Origin: a virus
Strand: one strand, 5' to 3'
Length of the DNA: 42,049 nucleotides
IMG/VR virus record: IMGVR_UViG_3300035701_000086
Coordinates: 1 to 42,049 of that record
A model generated the notes under the pieces. That model searched no databases. It was not told the DNA's origin and worked only from the letters and a program-made list of their open reading frames with translations. Position numbers and translations under genes: made by a program. Shown in pieces: positions 7,326 to 14,655 of this stretch (position 1 is the stretch's first letter; every line of letters begins with the position of its first letter).

Positions 7326-8459
7326 TTAAAGTCCCTCCTCATCTTCGTTTACTTGCTTAATTCTTTTGCATTCTTCTGGCATTTCGGCGACCAGCTCAGG
7401 GAATATACCGAAGGCTAAAAGCAACATTGCCTTTTTGTCTTCAGCATTGTTATTTACCATGATGCTGTCAAGAAATCCCCAATGAAGCGCTTGAGACAAT
7501 GAGAATCTTTCGTTCAGAAGATGGGTGATACTCTGCAGATCCCTGATTGTAATCAGGAACTTTTTGTTTTGCTTCTTGCAGATATCCTTAGTCTCTTTGT
7601 AAAACTGAAGCAATTTTCTTTTCAAGCTTTTATTATCCATCTGGATAATCTGATCGAGCTCATTATCACTAAAGTCGTCTAATACTTTAGTCATAAACCT
7701 TTTAATCAATGCTTCATTCATCTTATTATTACCTATATATAAGCTGTTGCGGAAGTTTCCCGTAGCGTATATATAGCACTGAGGATGCTGCTCTATAACT
7801 TTTCCTAACTCTTTAATGAATATTCTTTTCTCTTGTAAAAGCTCGTGCAGTTTGAAGAAAATCTCAGGGGTGGCCGATGGAAGTTCATCCAAGATTATCA
7901 AAGATGGTTCTTGTAAAAACTTGACGAATAATCCTGGTTCGTATGTTGCAGTCGCATTTACGAAATTGACCTTGTAAAGCAAATCATTGAAGTTCAAGCT
8001 AGCGTCAATCTGAACTAACAGCATAGGAAGTTTGTGCTTATAAGCTAAATATCTTCCCATTGCAGTTTTACCGGTTCCAGTATCTCCAACTACGAAGATC
8101 GGTTTCCTTTTTTCTACAGGGAGTTTCATGATTGATTCAACTTGGCCTAAAACGTCTTTTCTTTCAAGGTAATTTGTTTCAATGTTTTTCGGGATGAAAT
8201 CTCCAAGTGAGCTGTCATCTGATGCTGGAGATAAATCTACTTCTTCGCGAGAAATCGTTGTCGAAATCGATACTGGAGAATTCACGGTCTTTCTTTTCAT
8301 TTCCCTTTCAATTTCTTCGATTCTCCATCTGATAACCTGTTCAGTTCTTTCTACATTAAATGTCTGCTTGATTGATGATACGATTTGTTTCGGCGTGTTG
8401 CTATCCTTCATTTTCTTTATCATTAACATCTCTTCGTCTGTCCATCTTTTTCCTGGCAT
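7326..8459 (-). CDS. MoxR/CobS-like AAA+ ATPase with SANT-like N-terminus
   Basis: 377 residues from ATG 8459, preceded by AAAGGAGGG; a GTG at 8504 would extend it by 15 residues but lies only a couple of bases from the predicted transcription start and has no ribosome site. Residues 1-55 (KRWTDEEMLMIKKM onward) look like a Myb/SANT-type helical DNA- or protein-binding domain. Walker A is GDTGTGKT (125-132), Walker B is LIILDE (187-192), and an arginine-rich sensor region follows. MoxR-type ATPases act as chaperones together with VWA proteins, and that partner starts two bases after this stop. T4-like phages often carry CobS-like ATPases of unknown role. Confidence 0.85.
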   Translation of the reverse strand: MPGKRWTDEEMLMIKKMKDSNTPKQIVSSIKQTFNVERTEQVIRWRIEEIEREMKRKTVNSPVSISTTISREEVDLSPASDDSSLGDFIPKNIETNYLERKDVLGQVESIMKLPVEKRKPIFVVGDTGTGKTAMGRYLAYKHKLPMLLVQIDASLNFNDLLYKVNFVNATATYEPGLFVKFLQEPSLIILDELPSATPEIFFKLHELLQEKRIFIKELGKVIEQHPQCYIYATGNFRNSLYIGNNKMNEALIKRFMTKVLDDFSDNELDQIIQMDNKSLKRKLLQFYKETKDICKKQNKKFLITIRDLQSITHLLNERFSLSQALHWGFLDSIMVNNNAEDKKAMLLLAFGIFPELVAEMPEECKRIKQVNEDEEGL

Positions 8460-8512
8460 CCAGCCCTCCTTTGTTTTGAGCTTTCGCTCTAGTTTAACTG
8501 CCACTCATATAC

Positions 8513-8541
8513 ATTATATCATGAATGTGCATATTTGTAAA
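8513..8541 (-). promoter_or_regulatory. Minus-strand promoter P2
   Basis: TTTACA (8541-8536), 17 bases, TATAAT (8518-8513), with an A-rich stretch upstream. The spacer ends in TGCACATTCATGA, identical to P4. It drives the MoxR-VWA unit. The leader contains a small hairpin, GAGC-GAAA-GCTC (8489-8478), just before the ribosome site. Confidence 0.85.
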
Positions 8542-8575
8542 CTTTTATTTTTGTATTTTGGGATGGTTTGGAGGT

Positions 8576-8631
8576 GCGGGCTATTCTAACAAGTAAAAGA
8601 AAGGAGGTAAAAACCTGTTAAAATAGCCCGC
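8576..8631. other. Long hairpin without T-run
   Basis: Arms 8576-8591 (GCGGGCTATTCTAACA) and 8616-8631 (TGTTAAAATAGCCCGC) pair over 16 bases with one mismatch. On the plus strand the loop contains AAAGGAGGT, a perfect Shine-Dalgarno sequence with no start codon behind it. It lies between the end of the phosphoesterase gene and promoter P2; no T-run on either strand, so RNA processing or 3'-end protection is more likely than simple termination. Confidence 0.6.
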
Positions 8632-8640
8632 TGGGACGAA

Positions 8641-9531
8641 CTAGGCTGATGCGTGTATATCTACGTAAAAACAATCTCTTATAAAATTACTATTTTCTCT
8701 TCCGTCATGTATCTTTCTGTGGATCCTTCTTGGAGTCATTTCAATCTTAATAACTCCGATATCAGTTGGAGGATACGCTCCTGCAGATACATAGCTTGCT
8801 TTGCCAGGTTCGTATCCTTTTAAGAATGATCCAGTCCTTCCAAGAAGTATCTTTCTGTTCGTGATAGTGAGACCTCCACCGCCTTCAGATAATCTCATAC
8901 GAGAACTATCATAAACAAATTTCTGGTGGTCATGGGCCATAAGATAAATATCAGCATCGCCTATTTTTCTCATAGCTTCTACAGAATTAACCGAACTTCC
9001 TGCAGTTCTTCCTCCACCTCTTCCATGATGGGCATAGATGTCTAAAGCATATTTTTTATTTCCATACCCGAAAGATAGTCTAATAAAGGATGATTTACCA
9101 AGGAACTTACATCCCATCTTTTCACACATCAACTGAGTAGTTGACATTCCAGTTTGAAGCATGCCAAAATGGTTACCTTCAATTAGACCAATTAGCCTTC
9201 CTTTCATGAATGATATTTCTTTAATGAACTTTTCAACAAAATCGTTGTAAACTCCGTCGAGTCTGCTTAATGTTGTGTCGTGCAGGGCGGCTTGAGAGAG
9301 ACCTTTTCTTTCTGACGTGCTTGCAATATCGTCATAGTCTCCCATACCTAAGAAGTAGCATCTTTTCTTCTTTTTAGCCCACTCGCAAAAACTCTTCCAC
9401 TTATCCACAGCGCACAAGTCTGCGAATCGATGAACATCCCCAAAGGGGATTAAGTAAATCGGCTCTTCAAGTTTGTCGACGGTTATCTCAACTTTATGAG
9501 TTGTGAAAGTCTGTTCTCCATTAACAACCAT
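8641..9531 (-). CDS. Calcineurin-like metallophosphoesterase
   Basis: 296 residues from ATG 9531, preceded by AAAGGAGAAA; an upstream in-frame ATG at 9588 would add a poly-A-encoded hydrophobic stretch inside the terminator region and is rejected. The two-metal phosphoesterase motifs are all there in order: GDVH (31-34), GMGDYDD (62-68), EGNHF, an AHHG, and AHDHQ. Such enzymes hydrolyse phosphomono- or diesters, including nucleotides and nucleic acids. Nothing in the sequence picks the substrate. The gene sits between a terminator upstream and the hairpin at 8576-8631 downstream; a promoter of its own is not obvious. Confidence 0.85.
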   Translation of the reverse strand: MVVNGEQTFTTHKVEITVDKLEEPIYLIPFGDVHRFADLCAVDKWKSFCEWAKKKKRCYFLGMGDYDDIASTSERKGLSQAALHDTTLSRLDGVYNDFVEKFIKEISFMKGRLIGLIEGNHFGMLQTGMSTTQLMCEKMGCKFLGKSSFIRLSFGYGNKKYALDIYAHHGRGGGRTAGSSVNSVEAMRKIGDADIYLMAHDHQKFVYDSSRMRLSEGGGGLTITNRKILLGRTGSFLKGYEPGKASYVSAGAYPPTDIGVIKIEMTPRRIHRKIHDGRENSNFIRDCFYVDIHASA

Positions 9532-9588
9532 ATTTATGTTTCTCCTTTGTAAGATTAATAGCATAAAAAATAAAAAAATTAAAAACAT

Positions 9589-9624
9589 AAAAAAAAAGGC
9601 CAGAAGCTTTTGGCTCCTGGCCTT
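9589..9624 (-). terminator. Rho-independent terminator (minus strand)
   Basis: Arms AAGGCCAG (9596-9603) and CTGGCCTT (9617-9624) with an inner AGC/GCT pairing. Read on the minus strand the hairpin is followed by a run of eight T. It ends the transcript of the 190-residue gene. Confidence 0.9.
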
Positions 9625-9640
9625 ATGCGTTTCTCTTTTT

Positions 9641-10213
9641 CTATTCGTCTCCCAAAGTTTCTTTCTTGTATTTGGAAGTAATGTAACCTCTCGTCGCTAG
9701 ATTTAAATCAGTCACTTCTGAAAATATGAAAGGTCTATTCCGTATTTTCGTCATGAACTGACTTTTTTCTCCGCCTTTAAACGTTCCTACCGGTAACTTT
9801 TGGTCAAGTCCTGGAAAATCGCTATCATTCGTCCCGTAGAGGTAAGCGTTTTCATTTCCTTTTTCTTTGATAAGAACAGAATCCTGCTCAAAATATTTAC
9901 CTAATTTTATTATTCTGCCAATAAAATTTGGATCTGACTTTAAATTTACAACGAAAAAGGAGTTTTCTTTTACTTCTCTTTCTTTAGGAGAACCATACCC
10001 TTCTATAAAAGAACCGTCAGTCGCTGTTACACCACATCCAACTTCCAATAATGAACCTTTGAGCTTTTTGTTTCTTTCCAGGTTCTGATTTTTTGGATAG
10101 CTTCCCCTGAAAGCTGTAATGATGGCACAATCGTGGTTTGATATATGTTGCCATATCCGTGATAAATTAGACTCATTGACGTCTTGTTCTCTAAGAATGT
10201 CTTTTAATTTCAT
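9641..10213 (-). CDS. Conserved phage-type hypothetical protein (190 aa)
   Basis: ATG at 10213 behind AAGGAGGGAAAC. Recognisable elements, in order: SRIWQHISNHDCAIITAFRG, a region around VTATDGSFIEGYG, SFFVVNL, a YFEQDSVL segment, YLYGTNDSDFPGL and IRNRPFIFSE. I recall this arrangement from proteins in many T4-like and marine phages, with no function assigned. It has its own transcription unit: a hairpin (10256-10288) separates it from the gene upstream, an ACTAAATA element stands just before it and a terminator follows, so it may be expressed late, unlike its minus-strand neighbours. Confidence 0.75.
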   Translation of the reverse strand: MKLKDILREQDVNESNLSRIWQHISNHDCAIITAFRGSYPKNQNLERNKKLKGSLLEVGCGVTATDGSFIEGYGSPKEREVKENSFFVVNLKSDPNFIGRIIKLGKYFEQDSVLIKEKGNENAYLYGTNDSDFPGLDQKLPVGTFKGGEKSQFMTKIRNRPFIFSEVTDLNLATRGYITSKYKKETLGDE

Positions 10214-10246
10214 TGTTTCCCTCCTTTCTTATTACCTTTCTTATTA

Positions 10247-10254
10247 TATTTAGT
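10247..10254 (-). promoter_or_regulatory. Minus-strand ACTAAATA element
   Basis: ACTAAATA on the minus strand, 34 bases before the ATG of the 190-residue gene and immediately after a hairpin. It is the only copy I found placed before a minus-strand gene. The following TATAAT (10247-10242) could also act as a -10 box, but no TTTACA lies 17 bases upstream. Confidence 0.45.
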
Positions 10255-10255
10255 T

Positions 10256-10288
10256 GGAGCAGGATGCAACAACATCACACCCTGCTCC
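10256..10288. other. GC-rich hairpin between minus-strand genes
   Basis: Arms GGAGCAGG (10256-10263) and CCTGCTCC (10281-10288), with inner GATG/CATC pairing. No T-run follows on the minus strand. It separates the 281-residue gene from the ACTAAATA-driven gene, so it may end or protect the upstream message. Confidence 0.6.
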
Positions 10289-10300
10289 CCACCGCCGCTT

Positions 10301-11146
10301 TTATAATTCTGCTAAACCAGTTCTTGCTTCAGTTGCTTTAGCTTTCGGAGAAGGTTTGCTTTCGATGATTGGCATAACGAATTCTGAATTTTCCCAATCA
10401 ATTTTCTGCTTCGCAACCTTCATCGTTAAAGCAAAGCACTGTTTACCATTCACATCTTTAATTACAGGTCTGATCAACCCATAATATTTGTTGTAAGAGT
10501 TTCCAGAGGTAACATATACCACTGCAAACTTGTTCTTTTCGACGAGATATTTCTTCGTGAACTGATACAGAGAATAAATTGCATCCTCTTCTTCTGCCCA
10601 AACTTTATACATTCCCTGGCCAGATTCGAGCATCCAATCCTCATATTCGTCCATATCTTTGAGTGCCAAAACATTGAACTCGTCCGTCTTCTTGTATTTC
10701 TCGACGTATGTTTCTTTTCCATCAACTACCTGGTAAGCTTTCACTTCATCTTTATTTATTAGCTCACCGTTAGCCGTCGTCGGATATCTATTTTGAGTCA
10801 CTACGTTGCTCAGATTAGGATTGAACCATCCCTCTTTGTCGTCAGCATCAGTTTTAATGATTTTACCATCAACCCACATCTTATTTCTAGTTTCCTCACC
10901 TTTAGCATTTCTGTAAATTACCGGATATTCCTTATCAACATCCCTAGAAGCAAATTTCTGCCATCTTACAGGGACATCAATAGAGAAGTTTTTGTCCGAG
11001 TAAACAAATCTCGCTTTATATCTGATGCTACCACGAGCTGCATATCCGCCTTTTTCCTGATCTACTTTAACCACCTTTACCACTTCAGCAACGACTTCCT
11101 TAGCACCTTTACACTTTTCAACAACCACTTTTACTGCTTTTGCCAT
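10301..11146 (-). CDS. Hypothetical protein (281 aa), probably abundant
   Basis: ATG 11146 is chosen because AAAGGAGGGAAC sits directly before it; an in-frame ATG at 11176 has no such site. The first 35 residues are rich in Lys, Val and Ala (KAVKVVVEKC, then EVVAEVVKVVKV). The body is mixed alpha/beta with many aromatic residues (VDVPVRWQKF-like, EDWMLESGQGMYKVWAEEED, NSYNKYYGLIRPVIKD) and no motif I recognise. It has its own strong promoter (P3). A role in DNA binding would fit strong early expression, but nothing in the sequence proves it. Confidence 0.7.
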   Translation of the reverse strand: MAKAVKVVVEKCKGAKEVVAEVVKVVKVDQEKGGYAARGSIRYKARFVYSDKNFSIDVPVRWQKFASRDVDKEYPVIYRNAKGEETRNKMWVDGKIIKTDADDKEGWFNPNLSNVVTQNRYPTTANGELINKDEVKAYQVVDGKETYVEKYKKTDEFNVLALKDMDEYEDWMLESGQGMYKVWAEEEDAIYSLYQFTKKYLVEKNKFAVVYVTSGNSYNKYYGLIRPVIKDVNGKQCFALTMKVAKQKIDWENSEFVMPIIESKPSPKAKATEARTGLAEL

Positions 11147-11199
11147 GTTCCCTCCTTTTTTAGGCCTGTCGGCCATGGTTTAATTTAACTTTCAATTAT

Positions 11200-11228
11200 A
11201 TTATATCACTACTTTGTCATTTTGTAAA
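11200..11228 (-). promoter_or_regulatory. Minus-strand promoter P3
   Basis: TTTACA (11228-11223), 17 bases, TATAAT (11205-11200), with AAAATAAAAG directly upstream. It lies in the last codons of the preceding gene. The leader holds a short hairpin, GGCC-GACA-GGCC, before the ribosome site. Confidence 0.85.
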
Positions 11229-11701
11229 CTTTTATTTTCACCAATTTGGGCCTCATGGATGAATTTTATGGGTGCTGGATTTAGCATTCTTTTCAACTTA
11301 TGTTTCTCTTTATTCGTAAGTAAAAAGAACCCCTTATTCTTGTTGACTGAATAATTCTTATAACGATAAGCGAAATATTCATTTTTGTGATTTTCATTTA
11401 AGAACTTCCTTAATCTCTGCATCTCTACATGAGTAAACAAACCAATATACCTTTTTTTAGTTCTGCTTTTACTGATGTTAGATATAAAGAAGTTCTTCCT
11501 AAAATGTGACAGAACCTTAGTCGCTCTTTTCATTTCTCCGCAAAAAGAACTTTTAGTCTTTTCTCTTTCTATTACTTTATCTAATCTATGCTTTTGATAA
11601 TATTTCCTATATGTTTCAATTCTGGCAAGTTTTTGGTTCAGTTTCCTAATTCTTTTAGATTGGCTGTTTATTCTATTCGTCAACTGTTTAAGTTTATCCA
11701 T
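11201..11701 (-). CDS. Basic coiled-coil hypothetical protein (166 aa)
   Basis: ATG 11701 abuts the stop of the 37-residue gene and uses its AGGAGG as ribosome site. The protein is very basic; residues about 1-45 are a helical, Lys/Arg-rich stretch likely to form a coiled coil, and the middle (about 60-140) stays rich in Lys, Arg, Tyr and Phe. Nucleic-acid binding is plausible from charge alone. No family recognised. Last gene of the P4 unit. Confidence 0.65.
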   Translation of the reverse strand: MDKLKQLTNRINSQSKRIRKLNQKLARIETYRKYYQKHRLDKVIEREKTKSSFCGEMKRATKVLSHFRKNFFISNISKSRTKKRYIGLFTHVEMQRLRKFLNENHKNEYFAYRYKNYSVNKNKGFFLLTNKEKHKLKRMLNPAPIKFIHEAQIGENKSLQNDKVVI

Positions 11702-11815
11702 TTATCCTCCTGTTAAAAATTTTTCGTAATCGCCTCTTCCTCTAAAGTCCAGACACCTCGGACAACGTTCTTCTTTAGTTTTCTTTTTCCCACAAATTTT
11801 ACATTTATTCTTCAT
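11702..11815 (-). CDS. Mini zinc-ribbon protein (37 aa)
   Basis: ATG 11815 behind AAAGGAGGGG; its stop touches the ATG of the next gene. Two knuckles only three to four turns apart, CKIC (residues 5-8) and CPRC (18-21), make a minimal zinc ribbon; the rest is basic (GKKKTKEER) and ends LTGG. Tight packing with both neighbours and a strong ribosome site support a real gene in spite of its size. Confidence 0.7.
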   Translation of the reverse strand: MKNKCKICGKKKTKEERCPRCLDFRGRGDYEKFLTGG

Positions 11816-11952
11816 TACCCCTCCTTTATCTCTTCACAATATAGATTAGCATCTGCCACAAGTTGTCTCAACGCTTCCAATTCATTTTCTGCTTCAATTA
11901 TTTCTTCGCTAGTTTCAACTCCGTTAGCTATGTCTCCAACTCTAAATTTCAT
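11815..11952 (-). CDS. Small acidic hypothetical protein (45 aa)
   Basis: ATG 11952 (a second ATG directly upstream at 11955 is also possible) preceded by GGAGGT, which lies within the end of the upstream gene. Starts MKFRVGDIANG and continues as an acidic helix rich in Glu (EEIIEAENELEALRQLV). Its TAA shares one base with the next ATG, so it is part of the tightly coupled P4 unit. No function recognised. Confidence 0.65.
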   Translation of the reverse strand: MKFRVGDIANGVETSEEIIEAENELEALRQLVADANLYCEEIKEG

Positions 11953-11956
11953 CATT

Positions 11957-12271
11957 TTACCTCCACGGATCTAGTTTTGGATTCGGTATGAGTTTCCAAC
12001 TCTTCTCGTAACCGATTGCATCTTTAGGAAATGCGACTGATATCGCTTTATTTTTCAGAGTTTTTAGAGCCCCTTTCCAATCTTTACCTTTGATTTTCTT
12101 TTCGATAACTGAATTCGTTTTTTCATCGACGTCTGCCATATACATTACAGCATGCCTTTGCCTGTTGCAATTAGCTCTTAAGAACAAGATGAACTTTCTT
12201 TGCTTATCAGCTTGCCTTTCATCAAAATAACTCTCAATTCCGTGAGCATCAGCGATCCCGTATTTTACCAT
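11957..12271 (-). CDS. Hypothetical protein (104 aa)
   Basis: Overlaps the end of the 87-residue gene by 23 bases and ends with GGAGG inside its last codons, which serves the next gene. The start reads MVKYGIADAHGIESY, and the middle FILFLRANCNRQRHAVMYMAD resembles a strand-turn-helix, followed by a lysine-rich helix. Similar small proteins occur in phages, but I can name no function. Confidence 0.7.
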   Translation of the reverse strand: MVKYGIADAHGIESYFDERQADKQRKFILFLRANCNRQRHAVMYMADVDEKTNSVIEKKIKGKDWKGALKTLKNKAISVAFPKDAIGYEKSWKLIPNPKLDPWR

Positions 12272-12512
12272 CGTATCTCATCCCCCTTTCTTTATATTTT
12301 TTCAACTCCTTTTCGTAACCAATCACCGGTTGACCTTTTTCTCCGAGTTTCATCTTTAATAGAGAAATCTTCGCGATAAAGTATCTCAGCCATAAAGATT
12401 TACTCTTTTTCAATGCCAACGAATATTCGGAGCAAATCTTAACTAATTCATCTGCTGATTTGTTCTTTAACCAATCTTCAGACAATTCTTCTATAAATTC
12501 CCAATCAAGCAT
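12249..12512 (-). CDS. Hypothetical helical protein (87 aa)
   Basis: First gene of the P4 unit, with AAAGGAGGTG before the ATG. Predicted mainly alpha-helical: WEFIEELSEDWLKNKS, then DELVKICSEYSLALKK and a Leu/Ile-rich helix. Both this protein and its downstream neighbour contain IGYEK near the C-terminus. No domain recognised. Confidence 0.7.
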   Translation of the reverse strand: MLDWEFIEELSEDWLKNKSADELVKICSEYSLALKKSKSLWLRYFIAKISLLKMKLGEKGQPVIGYEKELKKYKERGMRYDGKIRDR

Positions 12513-12540
12513 TTTTCACCTCCTTTCAATATCTGATGCA

Positions 12541-12569
12541 ATTATATCATGAATGTGCATTTTTGTAAA
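12541..12569 (-). promoter_or_regulatory. Minus-strand promoter P4
   Basis: TTTACA (12569-12564), 17 bases, TATAAT (12546-12541). The spacer's last 13 bases are identical to P2. It drives five packed small genes ending at 11201. Confidence 0.85.
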
Positions 12570-12603
12570 CTAAAATTTCGTCTATTTTGATGTATGTCAA
12601 TAG

Positions 12604-12611
12604 ACTAAATA
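12604..12611 (+). promoter_or_regulatory. Late-type promoter element ACTAAATA
   Basis: Stands 22 bases before the ATG of the first neck gene, back to back with minus-strand promoter P4. It would drive the neck and tail-terminator genes up to the terminator at 15705. Confidence 0.65.
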
Positions 12612-12633
12612 TAACATAAGAGGTAATAGTTTG

Positions 12634-13485
12634 ATGACTGATCTACAAAAACTATCTAGGATGAGACAATTAGTTTCAGAGCCTATCCCTGACACAGACT
12701 GGGTATTCAATCCAAAAGTTTCGAATAAATCAAATATCCTTCAAAGACTTAGAGAAGAAATAAGGCCTGACTGGTTGAGCAAAGAGAAGTATGAAGAACT
12801 AAAAAGATTCATTATTACTATGTTAGGTGCTCCAGCTGTGAAAGTTGAATTGACAGACGAACAGTTACAACAATCAATAAATTTAGCTTTAGAAGTTTAT
12901 ATAAGATATTTGGGAAGAGAAAGATATGCTTATACGGTTGCAAAATCTCATCAATCAGAATATGAGTGGCCTTCAGACTGCAAAGAAATATTCCATGTAT
13001 TCTTTAGACCTGCAACTCTTTCTGCTTTGGGCAATATCAACCAAGCGATGTTTTCAGATTTTTATTTGTTAGCGACAGACCTTGCTGTAGATATTTATGA
13101 AAGTCCTGTAACGTTCTGGTGCTACTTGGCTTCAAGAGAAATGCTAGAGAAAACATACGGAGTCTGGGGAAGTTGGGAGAATATTGATTTTAGAAGGTTT
13201 AGAATTTATCCGATACCATTCAAAGACCAGATTATAGGTATATGGTATAAATCAAATGACTTAGATTTTGCAGAAGAAAAGTTCAATTTATTAAGAAAGC
13301 TTGCTCTCGCTTATGCTAAACAGATTCTTGGTAGGATTAGAAGTAAATATGCTAATATCCCAGGAAGCAATAATAACATGTTGACGCTTGATGGAACGGC
13401 ACTTCTTGCGGAAGGTGCTCAGGAAGAAAAAGACATTACAACATATATAATGCAGCTGGTACCGTTAAGGTTCGAGATTTTCTAA
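12634..13485 (+). CDS. Neck / head-tail connector protein, T4 gp13-like
   Basis: 283 residues; ATG 12634 has AGAGGT nine bases upstream (a TTG one codon earlier is less likely). After a polar start, the stretch ELTDEQLQQSINLALEVYIRY (about 72-92) matches the helix found at the start of many head-tail connector domains, followed by PVTFWCYLASREMLEKTYG and a long C-terminal helix. Position as first gene before a gp14-like, a gp15-like and the sheath gene follows the T4 order 13-14-15-18. Such proteins sit between portal and tail. Identification rests on order and general pattern, not on a catalytic motif. Confidence 0.6.
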   Translation: MTDLQKLSRMRQLVSEPIPDTDWVFNPKVSNKSNILQRLREEIRPDWLSKEKYEELKRFIITMLGAPAVKVELTDEQLQQSINLALEVYIRYLGRERYAYTVAKSHQSEYEWPSDCKEIFHVFFRPATLSALGNINQAMFSDFYLLATDLAVDIYESPVTFWCYLASREMLEKTYGVWGSWENIDFRRFRIYPIPFKDQIIGIWYKSNDLDFAEEKFNLLRKLALAYAKQILGRIRSKYANIPGSNNNMLTLDGTALLAEGAQEEKDITTYIMQLVPLRFEIF

Positions 13486-13494
13486 GGAGATAAA

Positions 13495-14094
13495 ATGTCA
13501 GATAACGCGTATGAAGAAATTCCTGGAAGTTCATATTCTAATTATCCTTCAGCAGATAATCCTTTCAGGATGTATGATCCGCAGAATCCTGCAGACGTCA
13601 ACCTTGGAAAAAACCTTCAAAAAGAGCTTAACGAAATATCTTCGGCTCCTTGCACAATTTATCTCCTTCAAGATACTGAGATCGATCCTTTACTCGGAGA
13701 GACTAAATCAGCAATATACGGAAAACCAATTTATAATGTAATTGGTCATTTTAGCCCTCAAAGCGTTAAGTTTGAGTTAGCTAAATGGGGGATAGATAGC
13801 GATATTGATATGATTCTATTCTTTACTAAAGATGAGGTCATAGGTAAATGTGGAAGAGTTCTCCAACATGGAGACCTGATATTAGACATTTACAATAGGC
13901 TATTTGAAATAACAGAACAATACGACGATACTAACTTTAATTATACTTGGATTTCTCAGTATGTCTTATGCAAGCGTCATCTCGGAGATGCATCATTCCT
14001 CGCAGGAGAATATAAGAATAAGCCTGAAGGTGAGACCAATGCAGATACTCAAGCAATTAAAGATGATCAGAATAAGAACTTCTTCTCTTATTAA
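13495..14094 (+). CDS. Neck / head closure protein, T4 gp14-like
   Basis: 199 residues, preceded by AAGGAGAT. The core around TIYLLQDTEIDPLLGE and IDMILFFTKDEVIGKCGR, then QHGDLILDIYNRLFEITEQ, is the beta-rich pattern seen in small head-closure proteins: a strand, a loop with the word GD, and FEI near a Trp. The C-terminal 30 residues are polar and probably disordered. Position between the gp13-like and gp15-like genes supports a role in closing the neck. Not certain at sequence level. Confidence 0.55.
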   Translation: MSDNAYEEIPGSSYSNYPSADNPFRMYDPQNPADVNLGKNLQKELNEISSAPCTIYLLQDTEIDPLLGETKSAIYGKPIYNVIGHFSPQSVKFELAKWGIDSDIDMILFFTKDEVIGKCGRVLQHGDLILDIYNRLFEITEQYDDTNFNYTWISQYVLCKRHLGDASFLAGEYKNKPEGETNADTQAIKDDQNKNFFSY

Positions 14095-14098
14095 AAAT

Positions 14099-14410
14099 AT
14101 GCGTGAATTTATCATAGATGATTCAAAAAGTGCCAACAATATAAAAGAATCTTTAGCTAACTTCCAAAAGGAATTGTTTAAGGATTTAAGAGTATTAGGT
14201 GAACAAGTAGCAACTTCTGAAGCTGATTATATTAAGACTACCATCGAAAATACTCATAGAATGAAATATAATGTATTCGTAAAGAAAGAAAAGGACGGAT
14301 GGATAATATTTCCAGATAGGTTCGATGTCGCGACTCAAGAAGAATTCGGGTTATCATTCCCTATTTGGAGAAAGCTTTACCAGGATTATAAGGTAGCTGA
14401 AAGAAAATGA
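14099..14410 (+). CDS. Hypothetical protein in neck operon (103 aa)
   Basis: ATG 14099 lies four bases after the previous stop; no ribosome site is seen, so coupling with the upstream gene is likely. Residues about 10-60 are helical and polar; the C-terminal half, VFVKKEKDGWIIFPDRFD, is beta-like. Ends by overlapping the next start in ATGA. In this position other phages have small tail-completion or neck factors, but I recognise no family. Confidence 0.65.
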   Translation: MREFIIDDSKSANNIKESLANFQKELFKDLRVLGEQVATSEADYIKTTIENTHRMKYNVFVKKEKDGWIIFPDRFDVATQEEFGLSFPIWRKLYQDYKVAERK

Positions 14411-14655
14411 GTGATATATTAAAAAAGATAGATTTTTTGTTTGAGACACCTTGGGTATCTTTAGGCAGCAAGACTATTGATTTAGAATTAGAAAAAGTTC
14501 CTCAAGATAAACAAGTAATAATCAACCATATAATAAACAAATTAGATAATATGAAGTTTTCATTTCATGACAGAATAAGATTTGTAAATCATTTGTTTCA
14601 GACTTTTCCTGTCATGATGAATAAATTGGGACTTAAAAAGAGTGACATATGGTAA
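14407..14655 (+). CDS. Hypothetical protein in neck operon (82 aa)
   Basis: ATG overlaps the preceding stop by four bases (ATGA), and the end overlaps the next gene by seven. Mostly helical, starting MSDILKKIDFLFETPW, with a second part rich in Phe and Met (MKFSFHDRIRFVNHLFQTFPVM). No motif recognised. Tight overlap on both sides supports a genuine gene cotranslated with the tail terminator. Confidence 0.65.
   Translation: MSDILKKIDFLFETPWVSLGSKTIDLELEKVPQDKQVIINHIINKLDNMKFSFHDRIRFVNHLFQTFPVMMNKLGLKKSDIW

Noticed and set aside
8460-8504. GTG start for the MoxR-like gene at 8504
   Set aside because: Only about two bases from the predicted transcript start and no ribosome site; ATG 8459 has AAAGGAGGG.
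8182-8589. 135-codon plus-strand reading frame
   Set aside because: Antisense to the MoxR gene and runs through promoter P2; Ser/Phe/Ile-rich shadow.
10793-11188. 131-codon plus-strand reading frame
   Set aside because: Antisense to the 281-residue gene, which has a strong promoter and ribosome site.
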